From Candidatus Binataceae bacterium (lineage in GTDB: Bacteria; Desulfobacterota; Binatia; Binatales; Binataceae): 39,521 nt of DNA. Positions 30,846 through 37,981 of the stretch are shown one piece after another. The stretch spans positions 1-39,521 of the forward strand of contig JAMXLL010000339.1 of assembly GCA_024281015.1 (NCBI GenBank), given 5' to 3'. The notes beneath the pieces were generated by a model, which was not told the origin of the DNA, did no database searches, and was given only the letters and a program-made list of their open reading frames with translations. The position numbers and the translations under genes were made by a program. Position 1 is the stretch's first letter. Each line of letters starts with the position of its first letter.

Positions 30846-31291
30846 CGTCGATAGCTCTGTGGCTGGGAGTCGGATTCATCTTCTGGACGCTCCTGGAGTA
30901 CGGGCTCCATCGCTTCGTCGGCCACACCTGGCGCACGCCGCTGCGTCTGCGCCACCTGGAGCACCATCGCGACCCGCTCGATTATCGCTTCGAGCCGATT
31001 TGGACGATTCTGGGGCTTTTTGACGTAGCCCTGTGTGCACTGGCGTCCTGGTCCCTTTGTCTGTTCGCGCTCGGGATGCTGGCGGGATACCTCCACTACG
31101 AATGGCTCCACTGGTCTTTGCATTTTTTAGGAAGTGGAGAAAGTGTCACATCGCGAGGACACTTTTTTTCCGTCGAGCACCATCGCCGCCATCACGTTTG
31201 TCCAGCCGGCAATTTCGCCGTGACGTTACCGCTCTGGGACAGGGCATTCAGAACACTGAGCATAAAGACAAAAAACCCATATGAAATATGA
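30833..31291 (+). CDS. Fatty-acid hydroxylase-family membrane protein
   Basis: This 152-residue protein starts at ATG 30833. It has the histidine boxes of the FA_hydroxylase/sterol-desaturase superfamily in order: LLEYGLHRFVGH (His26, His31), RHLEHHRD (His41, 44, 45), HYEWLHWSLH (His88, 93, 97) and EHHRRHH (His116, 117, 120, 121), followed by the family's closing TLPLWDRAFRT. Two to four hydrophobic helices (about 5-22, 56-90) place it in the inner membrane. Members are di-iron enzymes that hydroxylate or desaturate acyl chains and sterols. This is an unexpected cargo gene in a tail operon. A repeat-D copy is inserted in frame between the third and fourth histidine clusters. Activity is untested; the electron donor is not encoded nearby. 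Confidence 0.85.
   Translation: MREVTSIALWLGVGFIFWTLLEYGLHRFVGHTWRTPLRLRHLEHHRDPLDYRFEPIWTILGLFDVALCALASWSLCLFALGMLAGYLHYEWLHWSLHFLGSGESVTSRGHFFSVEHHRRHHVCPAGNFAVTLPLWDRAFRTLSIKTKNPYEI
31140..31169. repeat. Repeat D, in-frame copy inside the hydroxylase gene
   Basis: AAAGTGTCACATCGCGAGGAC followed by ACTTTTTTT: the same hairpin as at 30573 with three changes in the loop. It is read in frame as the peptide ESVTSRGHFF, in the loop between two histidine clusters. The T run after the stem also makes it terminator-like within the coding sequence. Confidence 0.65.
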
Positions 31292-31511
31292 CCTGCTCGC
31301 TTTAGACGGCTCCATAGTGGCGATTGTTGACCTGCCGATAGACGTCGGCGGAATGCCGGACGCGGACCTCATCGTTTACCGCTCCCGTTATTTCGGCGTC
31401 CAGTACGGCGGTTATGCGCCGGCATTTTTCCAGGAAGTAAAGCGAGTGAAGGTCCTGACCGTCGATACGGTGCTCGAAGGCTACCAATCCGAAGATCCAC
31501 GCAAGAGGTAA
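31281..31511 (+). CDS. Small hypothetical protein
   Basis: This 76-residue protein starts at ATG 31281, overlapping the hydroxylase-like gene by 11 bases. Beta-rich sequence (MKYDLLALDGSIVAIVDLPI, GVQYGGYAPAFFQEVKRVKV) with no signal or membrane segment. It is tightly linked to the hydroxylase-like and peptidase-like genes and may act with them. Family not recognised. Confidence 0.6.
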   Translation: MKYDLLALDGSIVAIVDLPIDVGGMPDADLIVYRSRYFGVQYGGYAPAFFQEVKRVKVLTVDTVLEGYQSEDPRKR

Positions 31512-31515
31512 ACAA

Positions 31516-32244
31516 TTGAACTATAAATTCGGCCGCAAGCATCCAACTCAAGCCAAGCTCAAACTGCATCGTTATCTGGGGCCGGCGCTTCCACCTGCGC
31601 CGCCGATGGTGGACTGGACGCTCGCGATGAGCGCCGATTGGGGCGTAATGAAGAATGATTCCCTCGGCGATTGCACCTGCGCAGCGATGGGCCATGCGGT
31701 GCAGGTAATCAGCACGAACGGCGACGGCCTGATAACTCCCAGTGACGACGAGATCGTGAATATGTATCGCGCGTCCGGGTACGACCCTGGAGACCCGAAC
31801 AGCGACCAGGGGTGGACTGAAACGGCGGCGATGCAGTTCATGTGTGACCGGGGGCTGGCCGGGGTGAAGATCGATGCCTTTGCCGATGTCGATCAGACCA
31901 ATCTCGACCAGGTGAAGCAGGCGATTTACCTGTTCGGTGGCTGCTACATCGGCGTGATGATCACCCAGCAGGACATGGACGACTTTCAGGCGAACAGGGC
32001 TTGGGAAAGTCTCGATGTTTCCAGCCCGTTAGGCGGCCACGCTCTCTGGGTACCGAGTTACGACGATACCGGCATTACCGTCATCACCTGGGGCAAGGCG
32101 CAGAACGCGACGTGGGGATGGTTCCAGGCACACTGCGATGAAGTGCATGCCTGCCTGCTGTTCCCGTGGGTGCAGAACTCGGTGAATACCGATCCGGACG
32201 GTTTCAACATGCAGCAGCTACAGGACGATCTCAAAGCCCTGTGA
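31516..32244 (+). CDS. Papain-like cysteine peptidase
   Basis: This 242-residue protein starts at TTG 31516 with AAGAGGTAAACAA upstream. The early segment MVDWTLAMSADWGVMKNDSLGDCTCAAMGH resembles the catalytic-cysteine region of the C1 clan (Cys53 or Cys55 as nucleophile), and SPLGGHALWVPSYDD supplies the histidine (His175). The following ITWGKAQNATWGWF matches the family's SWG-x-x-WG-x-x-G-[YF] strand, but the usual asparagine before the tryptophan is not obvious. No signal peptide. Possible roles: processing of virion proteins, tail-tip hydrolase, or action in the host. It is coupled by overlap to the next small gene. Confidence 0.7.
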   Translation: MNYKFGRKHPTQAKLKLHRYLGPALPPAPPMVDWTLAMSADWGVMKNDSLGDCTCAAMGHAVQVISTNGDGLITPSDDEIVNMYRASGYDPGDPNSDQGWTETAAMQFMCDRGLAGVKIDAFADVDQTNLDQVKQAIYLFGGCYIGVMITQQDMDDFQANRAWESLDVSSPLGGHALWVPSYDDTGITVITWGKAQNATWGWFQAHCDEVHACLLFPWVQNSVNTDPDGFNMQQLQDDLKAL

Positions 32245-32462
32245 CGCTGGAAGTACTTTTGGCCTGGTACGGCGATTATCGCCGCCTCAAGCAGCTCGAG
32301 CGCAAGCGAGTGTTTAAGTCGGGAATCGCAATTGAGGCGAGACAGCGAATTATCGAAACGCTGGAGCGGGTAGCCGAGCTGGCAGCGATAGACCGCGTGG
32401 TGCCTTATGCGGGCCCCACAGTGACGGAGCGGAGCACTAGCGGAGCGCCTCCGCGCGCGTAG
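32241..32462 (+). CDS. Small protein whose end is repeat-encoded
   Basis: This protein has 73 residues from GTG 32241, which overlaps the peptidase stop (GTGA). The first 58 residues form a helical, basic unit (LLAWYGDYRRLKQLERKRVF, IETLERVAELAAIDR). The last residues (TSGAPPRA) and the TAG stop are provided by the repeat A that begins at 32435, so the native C-terminus has probably been replaced. Function unknown. Confidence 0.55.
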   Translation: MTLEVLLAWYGDYRRLKQLERKRVFKSGIAIEARQRIIETLERVAELAAIDRVVPYAGPTVTERSTSGAPPRA

Positions 32463-32568
32463 CGAGCAAAGGAGTCTGCCATCAGGTGAGCGTAGCGAAC
32501 CGAGCGAAGGAGTCTGCGACGAGCGTTCAGAAAAACGTGCGCACAGCGAAGCGTGAGCGGAGCGATTT
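32435..32568 (+). repeat. Repeat A, long form
   Basis: CACTAGCGGAGCGCC ... two AAGGAGTCTGC cores ... GCACAGCGAAGCG-GAGCGGAGCGATTT. It is closely similar to the copies at 20939 and 22045 and overlaps the end of the preceding gene. Confidence 0.8.
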
Positions 32569-32583
32569 AAAAGAGACGAAAAG

Positions 32584-32718
32584 CCGCAGGCTGGAACGCC
32601 TGATTAAGAAGTAAGAACACAGGCTAGAAAGCCTGTGCCACTGAGGGGATGACTGAAAAGAGCCGTTTGTTTGTCGAGTCGAAAATCAGCGCGAAGCGCT
32701 GCGGCCATGTCGGTGAAA
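32584..32718 (+). repeat. Two repeat B units and a repeat-C tail piece
   Basis: A decayed repeat B (GCAGGCTGGAACGCCTGATT, from 32586), then a good copy (CACAGGCTAGAAAGCCTGTG, 32618-32637). After a diverged stretch comes CGCGAAGCGCTGCGGCC-TGTCGGTGAAAA (about 32691-32718), related to the distal end of the repeat-C copies at 33037 and 34794. It separates the upstream small genes from the gpX-like gene. Confidence 0.55.
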
Positions 32719-32719
32719 A

Positions 32720-32944
32720 ATGCAGCAGTTTATACAGCATTTGACGACTGCGGGGGAGCGCTGGGATTCCCTGGCCTGGAAGTACTACGGCGATGCGACT
32801 TTATTCGGGCCGATTATCCAGACCAATCCGCAGATACCGATTGAGCCGGTGTTCGAGGCCGGACTGACTATCGGCGTGCCGATCCTGGTGGTCGATTCGA
32901 CGGTACAGAAGCGGGCGAATTTGCCTCCTTGGAAGAGAAAATAG
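32720..32944 (+). CDS. Tail protein X (LysM-like, P2 gpX)
   Basis: This 74-residue protein starts at ATG 32720. It is a match to the short phage tail X family: ERWDSLAWKYYGDATLFGPIIQTNP is the LysM-like core, followed by FEAGLTIGVPILVV. In P2 it sits near the hub gene D and joins tail parts at the baseplate. The stop is followed directly by a repeat-A copy. Confidence 0.9.
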   Translation: MQQFIQHLTTAGERWDSLAWKYYGDATLFGPIIQTNPQIPIEPVFEAGLTIGVPILVVDSTVQKRANLPPWKRK

Positions 32945-33023
32945 CACTAGCGGAGCGCGTCTCCCCGCGAAGCGAGCAAAGGAGTCTGCGACGTGCGCAC
33001 AGCGAAGCGCAAGCGGAGCGATT
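32945..33023 (+). repeat. Repeat A, short form
   Basis: CACTAGCGGAGCGCGTCTCC ... GCAAAGGAGTCTGCGACGTG ... AGCGCAAGCGGAGCGATT. It begins at the first base after the gpX-like stop. It is the closest intergenic relative of the copy lying inside the protease gene (17065). Confidence 0.8.
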
Positions 33024-33036
33024 CGAGGAAGTGGAG

Positions 33037-33233
33037 CGCTGCGAGGACACCGAAAAGAACCGGTACCGGCCGCCTCACGCAGGTTCGGCGGCTGTCCGAG
33101 ATCCCTCGTCGCCTTGCCTCCGCTGCGGCGCTCGGGATGACAAAAAGGGGGTGCGCTTGTCGGTAGAGGACCCGCGACGTAGGAGCGTGGGCGAGTCGGT
33201 GAAAGGAGTGGCACAGGCTTTCAGCCTGTGTGG
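33037..33233 (+). repeat. Repeat C followed by repeat B (inverted)
   Basis: Repeat C from CGCTGCGAGGACACCGAAAAG through GCGGCTGTCCGAGATCCCT and CGGGATGACAAAAAGGGGG to its distal end GGAGCGTGGGCGAGTCGGTG (about 33201). It continues without a break into GTGGCACAGGCTTTCAGCCTGTG (repeat B, 33208-33230). The junction GTGAAAGGAGTGGCACAGG is the same as the one that provides the spike signal peptide at 34951. Confidence 0.8.
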
Positions 33234-33239
33234 CTTTAG

Positions 33240-34361
33240 ATGGCAGCCGCAGCCCTTAGCGCATTAGCGATTCCGATTCGGCATCCGATATTTGCCCTGA
33301 AGTATTCGGGGGCGAATATCACCGCCGACCTTACCGGGATGGTGGTCGAGATCAGCTACAGCGACACCAGCGGCGCGCATACGCACCATCGCTGGCGGCG
33401 GCTGGGGGCAGAGACTGACGAAGTGGAGGTAACGCTCGAAGACCGGGAGCGGCGATGGCAGGGGCCATGGTTTCCGGTGCGCGGCGACCTGGTCAATTTG
33501 CAGATTGGCTATGAAGGCGAAGAGCTGATGGATTGCGGTGACTTTCAGGTGGATGAGCTGGAGCTAAAGGGGCCTCCTGACACGTTCTACCTGAAGTGCA
33601 TCGCCGCCGGCATTACGTTGTCGCTGCGCACGCCACGCGATTTTGCCTATGAGTCCAATAACGTACAGGGTAATCCGACCGGCAATTTAACTTTGCTCCA
33701 GGTCGCGCAGACCGTCGCAGACCGGAACGGCCTGACGGTGACCGGCGCGCCGAATGACGTGAACGTGGGATGGCAGCGGTTGACGCAGCATCGCGAGACC
33801 GACCTGCAATTTCTGCGGCGCCTGGCGCTGGCTCACGATTACGATTTCACCGTGCGCGGCACGCAGCTGGTCTTCTACTCGCGCGCGCAGCTCGAGCAGC
33901 AGGCCTCGGTGACCACGCTGCGGCGGATGGCGATTAAGCGTTTTGAGTTCCGGACCAAGACCCAGGCTATCTACAAGAGTTCGACCGTCGCCTATCAGAA
34001 CCCCTGGCAGAAGCAGTTGATCGCGGCGCAAAGCGATGCGGCCGATGCCGGCGTCGCGGACAGCGATATTCTGGCGATTCCCCAGGAAATTCCGACCGGC
34101 GACGACCTCCATATCGTCGCGCGCTGCGAGAATCCGCAGCAGGCGCAGCTCAAGGCGGACAGCGCGCTGCATGACGCGAACATGCTGGAAATCACCGGGA
34201 GAATCGAAACCGAGGGGACGGTGCTGCTGGTGGCCGGCGTGAATATCGATATCTCGGGGTTTGGTGATTTCGACGGCCAGTATCACATCGACGCGAGTCA
34301 TCACCGATTGGAGCGCAGTGGCGGCTATACGACGGAAATTGAGGTCAGGCAGCTTCAATGA
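33240..34361 (+). CDS. Tail hub protein (P2 gpD-like, late control D family)
   Basis: This 373-residue protein starts at ATG 33240. It shows the gpD/hub order: N-terminal AIPIRHPIFALKYSGANIT and SYSDTSGAHTHHRWRRL, the TDEVEVTLEDRERRWQGPWFP sector, QTVADRNGLTV, and the QHRETDLQFLRRLALAHDYDFTVRG segment typical of the family, then the C-terminal DISGFGDFDGQYHIDASHHRLE. It forms the trimeric hub under the tail tube. The usual next genes (V, W, J, I of the baseplate) do not follow; instead, exported proteins do. Confidence 0.9.
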   Translation: MAAAALSALAIPIRHPIFALKYSGANITADLTGMVVEISYSDTSGAHTHHRWRRLGAETDEVEVTLEDRERRWQGPWFPVRGDLVNLQIGYEGEELMDCGDFQVDELELKGPPDTFYLKCIAAGITLSLRTPRDFAYESNNVQGNPTGNLTLLQVAQTVADRNGLTVTGAPNDVNVGWQRLTQHRETDLQFLRRLALAHDYDFTVRGTQLVFYSRAQLEQQASVTTLRRMAIKRFEFRTKTQAIYKSSTVAYQNPWQKQLIAAQSDAADAGVADSDILAIPQEIPTGDDLHIVARCENPQQAQLKADSALHDANMLEITGRIETEGTVLLVAGVNIDISGFGDFDGQYHIDASHHRLERSGGYTTEIEVRQLQ

Positions 34362-34789
34362 ACAGAAAAACGCCTAAGGTTCTCGTTGCGCTGGCGATTG
34401 TGCTTCTTCTGCGATCGGGGGCGCATGCGCAGCTTAGCGGTCCGGATTTCTGCCAGGGGCCGAACGTCGCCAAGTCCTCGGCGGTCATCAATTGCAGCGG
34501 CACCGGCGAATGCAAGCTGGTCGGCGCGGTCGCCAATCAGCAGATTCAGGTCTGCGGCTTCGCGTTCGATACGACGGGAACCTCTCCGACGACGCAGTTC
34601 GATTACGGAACCAAGACTTCGACGGACTGCGATACCGGCGCTACGCATTTGAGCGGGGTGATGACAGCAGCCAAGACCCTGGCGGGACCGCTCGATCACA
34701 TGACGGCGCCGGCGGGCAACGAATTGTGCCTGAACCTCGGCGGCACCACTCCGACGGCGGTCGGAATTGTGACGTACGTGCAGAAATGA
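34358..34789 (+). CDS. Exported protein following the tail hub
   Basis: This 143-residue protein starts at ATG 34358, overlapping the hub stop (ATGA). A Sec signal peptide (about 1-25: basic MNRKTPK, hydrophobic VLVALAIVLLL, cleavage after GAHAQ) precedes a mature part with six cysteines (FCQGPN, NCSGTGEC, QVCGF, DCDTG, LCLN), suited to disulfides in an oxidising compartment. Beta-rich with no family recognised. Coupling to the hub gene indicates it is part of the same operon, yet its export signal would send it out of the cytoplasm. Confidence 0.7.
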   Translation: MNRKTPKVLVALAIVLLLRSGAHAQLSGPDFCQGPNVAKSSAVINCSGTGECKLVGAVANQQIQVCGFAFDTTGTSPTTQFDYGTKTSTDCDTGATHLSGVMTAAKTLAGPLDHMTAPAGNELCLNLGGTTPTAVGIVTYVQK

Positions 34790-34793
34790 TGAA

Positions 34794-34983
34794 GCGCTTC
34801 GCGGACACAGAAAAGAACCGGTACCGGCTTCGCTTGCGCGAAGCTGTCCGAGATCCCTCGTCGCCTTGCATTCGCTGCGGCGCTCGGGATGACAGGGGAG
34901 AACGTTCGCTTGTCGGTGAGGCCCCGCGACGAAGGAGCGCGGCCAGGTGGGTGAAAGGAGTGGCCATAGGGTTTAGCCTGTGT
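34794..34983 (+). repeat. Repeat C running into a degenerate repeat B
   Basis: CGCTTCGCGGACACAGAAAAG ... GAAGCTGTCCGAGATCCCT ... CGGGATGACAGGGGAG ... GCGGCCAGGTGGGTGAAAGG, then GTGGCCATAGGGTTTAGCCTG, a decayed repeat B. It starts five bases after the preceding stop. Its last part (from 34951) is translated as the start of the spike gene. Confidence 0.7.
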
Positions 34984-37419
34984 CTTGCCGCCTCAATTGC
35001 CCATGCTCAATCGGGGTCGCTCGGCATTGAGCCGGGAGTGAGAGGCCCGGGAGTTATCAACGGGTCCGGCTGTCTTACCAGCGGCACGGCGCTTCTCAAG
35101 GGGAACGGTTCAGGTGGCTGTGGGCCAGCATCAGCGGGAGTCGATTTCGCTCCCGCTCCTCCGAGTAACTTCTCGCTGCTGAAGGGGAACGGCTCGGGCG
35201 GTTTTGCGAGTGCTGTTGCGGGCACCGATTATCAGGCGCCGATTGCAGGCCAGCCGATAACTCCGAGTTCAGTCAAGGCCCCGGTTTTTACCAGCAGCGG
35301 AAATAATCCGGCCAGCAGCGCCCTGCTTAACGACGTCAATAACCACATCATCTCAGCCGCGCGCAATGCCGAGAATACCGCTGACGTTCCGGTGGCGAGC
35401 GTCGGCCTCGACGACCAGATTCATTTCGGCGGCAGCGGGGCGACGGGGATCAGCTTCGACAGCCCCTCGGTGCAGAACCAGGGCGCATTTACGGCCAGTG
35501 CCTACCTCGATGCACCGGACAATAACAACGCGTACACGGGCGGCACGATAAACTGCCAGCAAAACGTTCACAATTTCGTGTTGGCGGCCAATGCCACGAT
35601 CACGCTCGCCTGCACCGGGATGAACAATCAGACGCAAACGTTCTTCCTGATTCAGCCTAAGAGCGGTTCGGTCTATACCTATACTTTTGCGGCGGCGAAC
35701 GGCGCGACTCTGCTCGGTGATACGCCCACAGCCTGTAATGTCAACGGCTGCATCGACGAGGTCCAGGTGATCTGGATCCCCTCGCAGACCGATTACATCA
35801 TCAACCTGGAAAAGGCGAATCTCACTGGAATAGCCACCTGTCCGGTCGGGCAGACTTGCTATTACGTCGCCTCGCCAACCGATACGCCGGCGGGCAACGA
35901 TTCCAATTCCGGTACGAGTCCGAGCGCGCCGTGGGCCACCACCAACAAGGCGGACAGCATTCTATCGACGCTGAATCCCGGCGACGAGGTCCTCTTCAAG
36001 GGCGGCGATACGTGGACCGGAGGCGGCAGCAACGGCGTATTTCTGATGGGCGACACTGCCGCGCATAAGGTCACCGGCACTGCCGCAAAGCGGATTCTCA
36101 TCAGCACTTACGGCACCGGGCGGGCGACTATCGACGCCAACAATGTGAACTATTCCTGCTTCAGCGCCCTCAACCCGGGAAACAACGTCAGCTATGTGAC
36201 GATCAGCAATTTCGAGTGCAAGCACGCCTGGTCAATCGGGATCAACTTCGAGACTTCGAGCAGCAGCCAGTTCGCCGGAATCACGATCAGCAATAACTAC
36301 GTGCATGATACCGGTCCGGGATGCGCGACGCAGAACGGCGCGTGTGTCGGCACCGACGGCTGGCCCAATTGGGCGAGCGGGACAGCGTACACATCGGCGA
36401 CCTATATCGAGCCGACTTCCGGCAACGGCAGCAATTATGTCTTCAACGAAACGGTAGCTTCCTGCACTTCGAGCGGTGGGCCGATAACCTGGCCGCAGAC
36501 GGCGGGGCAGACTGTGACAGATGGAAGCTGCTCCTGGGTGAACACCGGGATCGCCGGGAACTATAAGAACCAGATCAATTTCGAAGACGATGCCCACAAC
36601 CCGCACAGCGTTAACATCCTGAATAACATCGTGAACTCCTGCGGCGGCCACAACTGCCTGCAGGTCCATTACGACACGGGTTCGCCGCTGGTGCAGGGCA
36701 ATCAGGCCGGTCCGGGCTGCGTTCACAACTGCCTCGACGTGAAAGGCGTCGGCAGCACGCTTACCAGTCCGGCGACGGTGGCCCAGATAGTCGGCAACGT
36801 ATCGACGTGCGGTTATTCCCGCGCGCTATGCGGCACCACCCAGACAGTCGGGCTATACACCGAAAACTCAGTCATCGCGGTCAGCGCCAACGAACTCTGG
36901 GAACTGAACACCGTGTATGACGATGGGGTGGCGATGCAGATAGTGCCGAGCGCCATATCGTCCGGCTCCGGGAATTGCACTAACTCCACAGGCGAGTGCC
37001 CGATAGCCGCAAAGTATTACAACAACACGGTCTACGGACCTACCGGGATTGCCAATTCCTGGGGGCTATATGGCGGCGGCGGCAATGGCACCCGCACCAA
37101 CAGCAGTATCGACGCCCGCAACGATATTTTCGACGGCTTCGGCACAGACAGCGTGGATATCCCAGGCACTTGGGGCACGCACACCGAAGATTACAACGAT
37201 ATCGGCGGATCGCAGGGCAGCCCTGGCTTTATCTTTAACAGTGGCAGCACCAAGGGCGCCCATGATGTGACCAATGTCGATCCGCTCTATCAATGCGAGT
37301 TGACCAGCACTTGCGGAACGGCAACACCGCCGGCTTTTCAGTTGCAGGCGACGAGTCCGCTCAAGGGTATCGGCAATCCGAGCCTGGGAACCGGTAACAC
37401 GAACATTGGGGCGTACTAG
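34951..37419 (+). CDS. Spike-like secreted protein with parallel beta-helix
   Basis: This protein has 822 residues from GTG 34951, which starts a Sec signal peptide (MKGVAIGFSLCLAASIAHA, cut before QSG) with GAAGGAG 13 bases upstream. A coupled ATGATG at 34786 is possible but would put 55 repeat-encoded residues first. Order: tail-fibre-like repeats with LLKGNGSGG (about 40-90), a beta region, then (about 300-815) a right-handed parallel beta-helix with pectate-lyase-like turns (SAPWATTNKADSILSTLNPG, ITISNNYVHDTG, NILNNIVNSCGGHNC). About residues 470-535 hold a W...GTAY...SGNGSNYVF module resembling the sheath insert. It could bind or cut surface polysaccharide; no catalytic residues assigned. 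Confidence 0.75.
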   Translation: MKGVAIGFSLCLAASIAHAQSGSLGIEPGVRGPGVINGSGCLTSGTALLKGNGSGGCGPASAGVDFAPAPPSNFSLLKGNGSGGFASAVAGTDYQAPIAGQPITPSSVKAPVFTSSGNNPASSALLNDVNNHIISAARNAENTADVPVASVGLDDQIHFGGSGATGISFDSPSVQNQGAFTASAYLDAPDNNNAYTGGTINCQQNVHNFVLAANATITLACTGMNNQTQTFFLIQPKSGSVYTYTFAAANGATLLGDTPTACNVNGCIDEVQVIWIPSQTDYIINLEKANLTGIATCPVGQTCYYVASPTDTPAGNDSNSGTSPSAPWATTNKADSILSTLNPGDEVLFKGGDTWTGGGSNGVFLMGDTAAHKVTGTAAKRILISTYGTGRATIDANNVNYSCFSALNPGNNVSYVTISNFECKHAWSIGINFETSSSSQFAGITISNNYVHDTGPGCATQNGACVGTDGWPNWASGTAYTSATYIEPTSGNGSNYVFNETVASCTSSGGPITWPQTAGQTVTDGSCSWVNTGIAGNYKNQINFEDDAHNPHSVNILNNIVNSCGGHNCLQVHYDTGSPLVQGNQAGPGCVHNCLDVKGVGSTLTSPATVAQIVGNVSTCGYSRALCGTTQTVGLYTENSVIAVSANELWELNTVYDDGVAMQIVPSAISSGSGNCTNSTGECPIAAKYYNNTVYGPTGIANSWGLYGGGGNGTRTNSSIDARNDIFDGFGTDSVDIPGTWGTHTEDYNDIGGSQGSPGFIFNSGSTKGAHDVTNVDPLYQCELTSTCGTATPPAFQLQATSPLKGIGNPSLGTGNTNIGAY

Positions 37420-37435
37420 CAGTAGAGAAATGGAT

Positions 37436-37604
37436 CGCTGCGCGGACACAGAAAAGAACCGGTACCGGCCGCCTCGCGAAGGCTTGGCGGCTGTCCGAGA
37501 TCCCTCGACTTCGTTCGCAGTTGCTCACTTCGTTCGGGATGACAAAAAGACGCGACGCTCTCAGTTTGTCATTCCCGCGCGTGGCTGCCGCGCGAGGAAT
37601 CCCG
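37436..37604 (+). repeat. Repeat C, complete copy with inverted tail
   Basis: CGCTGCGCGGACACAGAAAAG ... GGCGGCTGTCCGAGATCCCT ... CGGGATGACAAAAAGACGCG, then TTTGTCATTCCCGCGCG ... GAGGAATCCCG (37565-37604). It has the same layout as the copy at 30404. It starts 16 bases after the spike stop and fills the gap to the next secreted protein. Confidence 0.8.
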
Positions 37605-37624
37605 ATTCAGAGGACAGACAGTTA

Positions 37625-37972
37625 ATGGCTAAGACCATCGGATCGATAGCAATTGCACTTCTGCTCTTTGCGGCTCCCGCCGGAGCGGTGTGCACCAAAA
37701 CGGGCACTGTGACCTCGTCTTCGACGCAGATTGCGCCGGCGAACGATATCAACGGCATCGAAGGACGGCATTACATGCTGATCCAGAACACCGGCACCAG
37801 CAACCCGATGAACGTGGCCATCGGCTCGAGTAACGCTGCGGCCACTTCGGATTTGTACCTGGGGCCCGGAGCGAGCTGGGTGATGACAATGCAGGGGTTG
37901 AAGATGGTCCCGGGCGGCGACGTGGCCGCGATTTCGACCGCCGGAACGACATATTCCTTCTGTGACTGGTGA
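37625..37972 (+). CDS. Small exported beta-rich protein
   Basis: This protein has 115 residues from ATG 37625; the frame extends upstream through repeat C to 37406, but 37625 begins an ideal Sec signal peptide (MAKTIGSIAIALLLFAAPAGA, cut before VCT). The mature part is beta-rich (RHYMLIQNTGTSNPMNVAIG, LYLGPGASWVMTMQGLKMVP) with two cysteines (near its first and last residues) that could pair. Resembles small phage-associated decoration or tail-fibre-tip proteins in composition only. Confidence 0.7.
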   Translation: MAKTIGSIAIALLLFAAPAGAVCTKTGTVTSSSTQIAPANDINGIEGRHYMLIQNTGTSNPMNVAIGSSNAAATSDLYLGPGASWVMTMQGLKMVPGGDVAAISTAGTTYSFCDW

Positions 37973-37981
37973 TTTTTCTGA

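Noticed and set aside
32929-33267. Open frame of 112 codons between the gpX-like and hub genes
   Set aside because: It is built almost wholly from repeats A, C and B and overlaps the hub gene start; no ribosome site.
33687-34358. A 223-codon minus-strand frame
   Set aside because: It is antisense to the tail hub gene, which is clearly real; composition and lack of a start signal mark it as a shadow.
34492-34950. N-terminal extension of the spike gene frame
   Set aside because: The first part is another frame of the exported protein at 34358, and the rest is repeat C; the signal peptide at 34951 is a better start.
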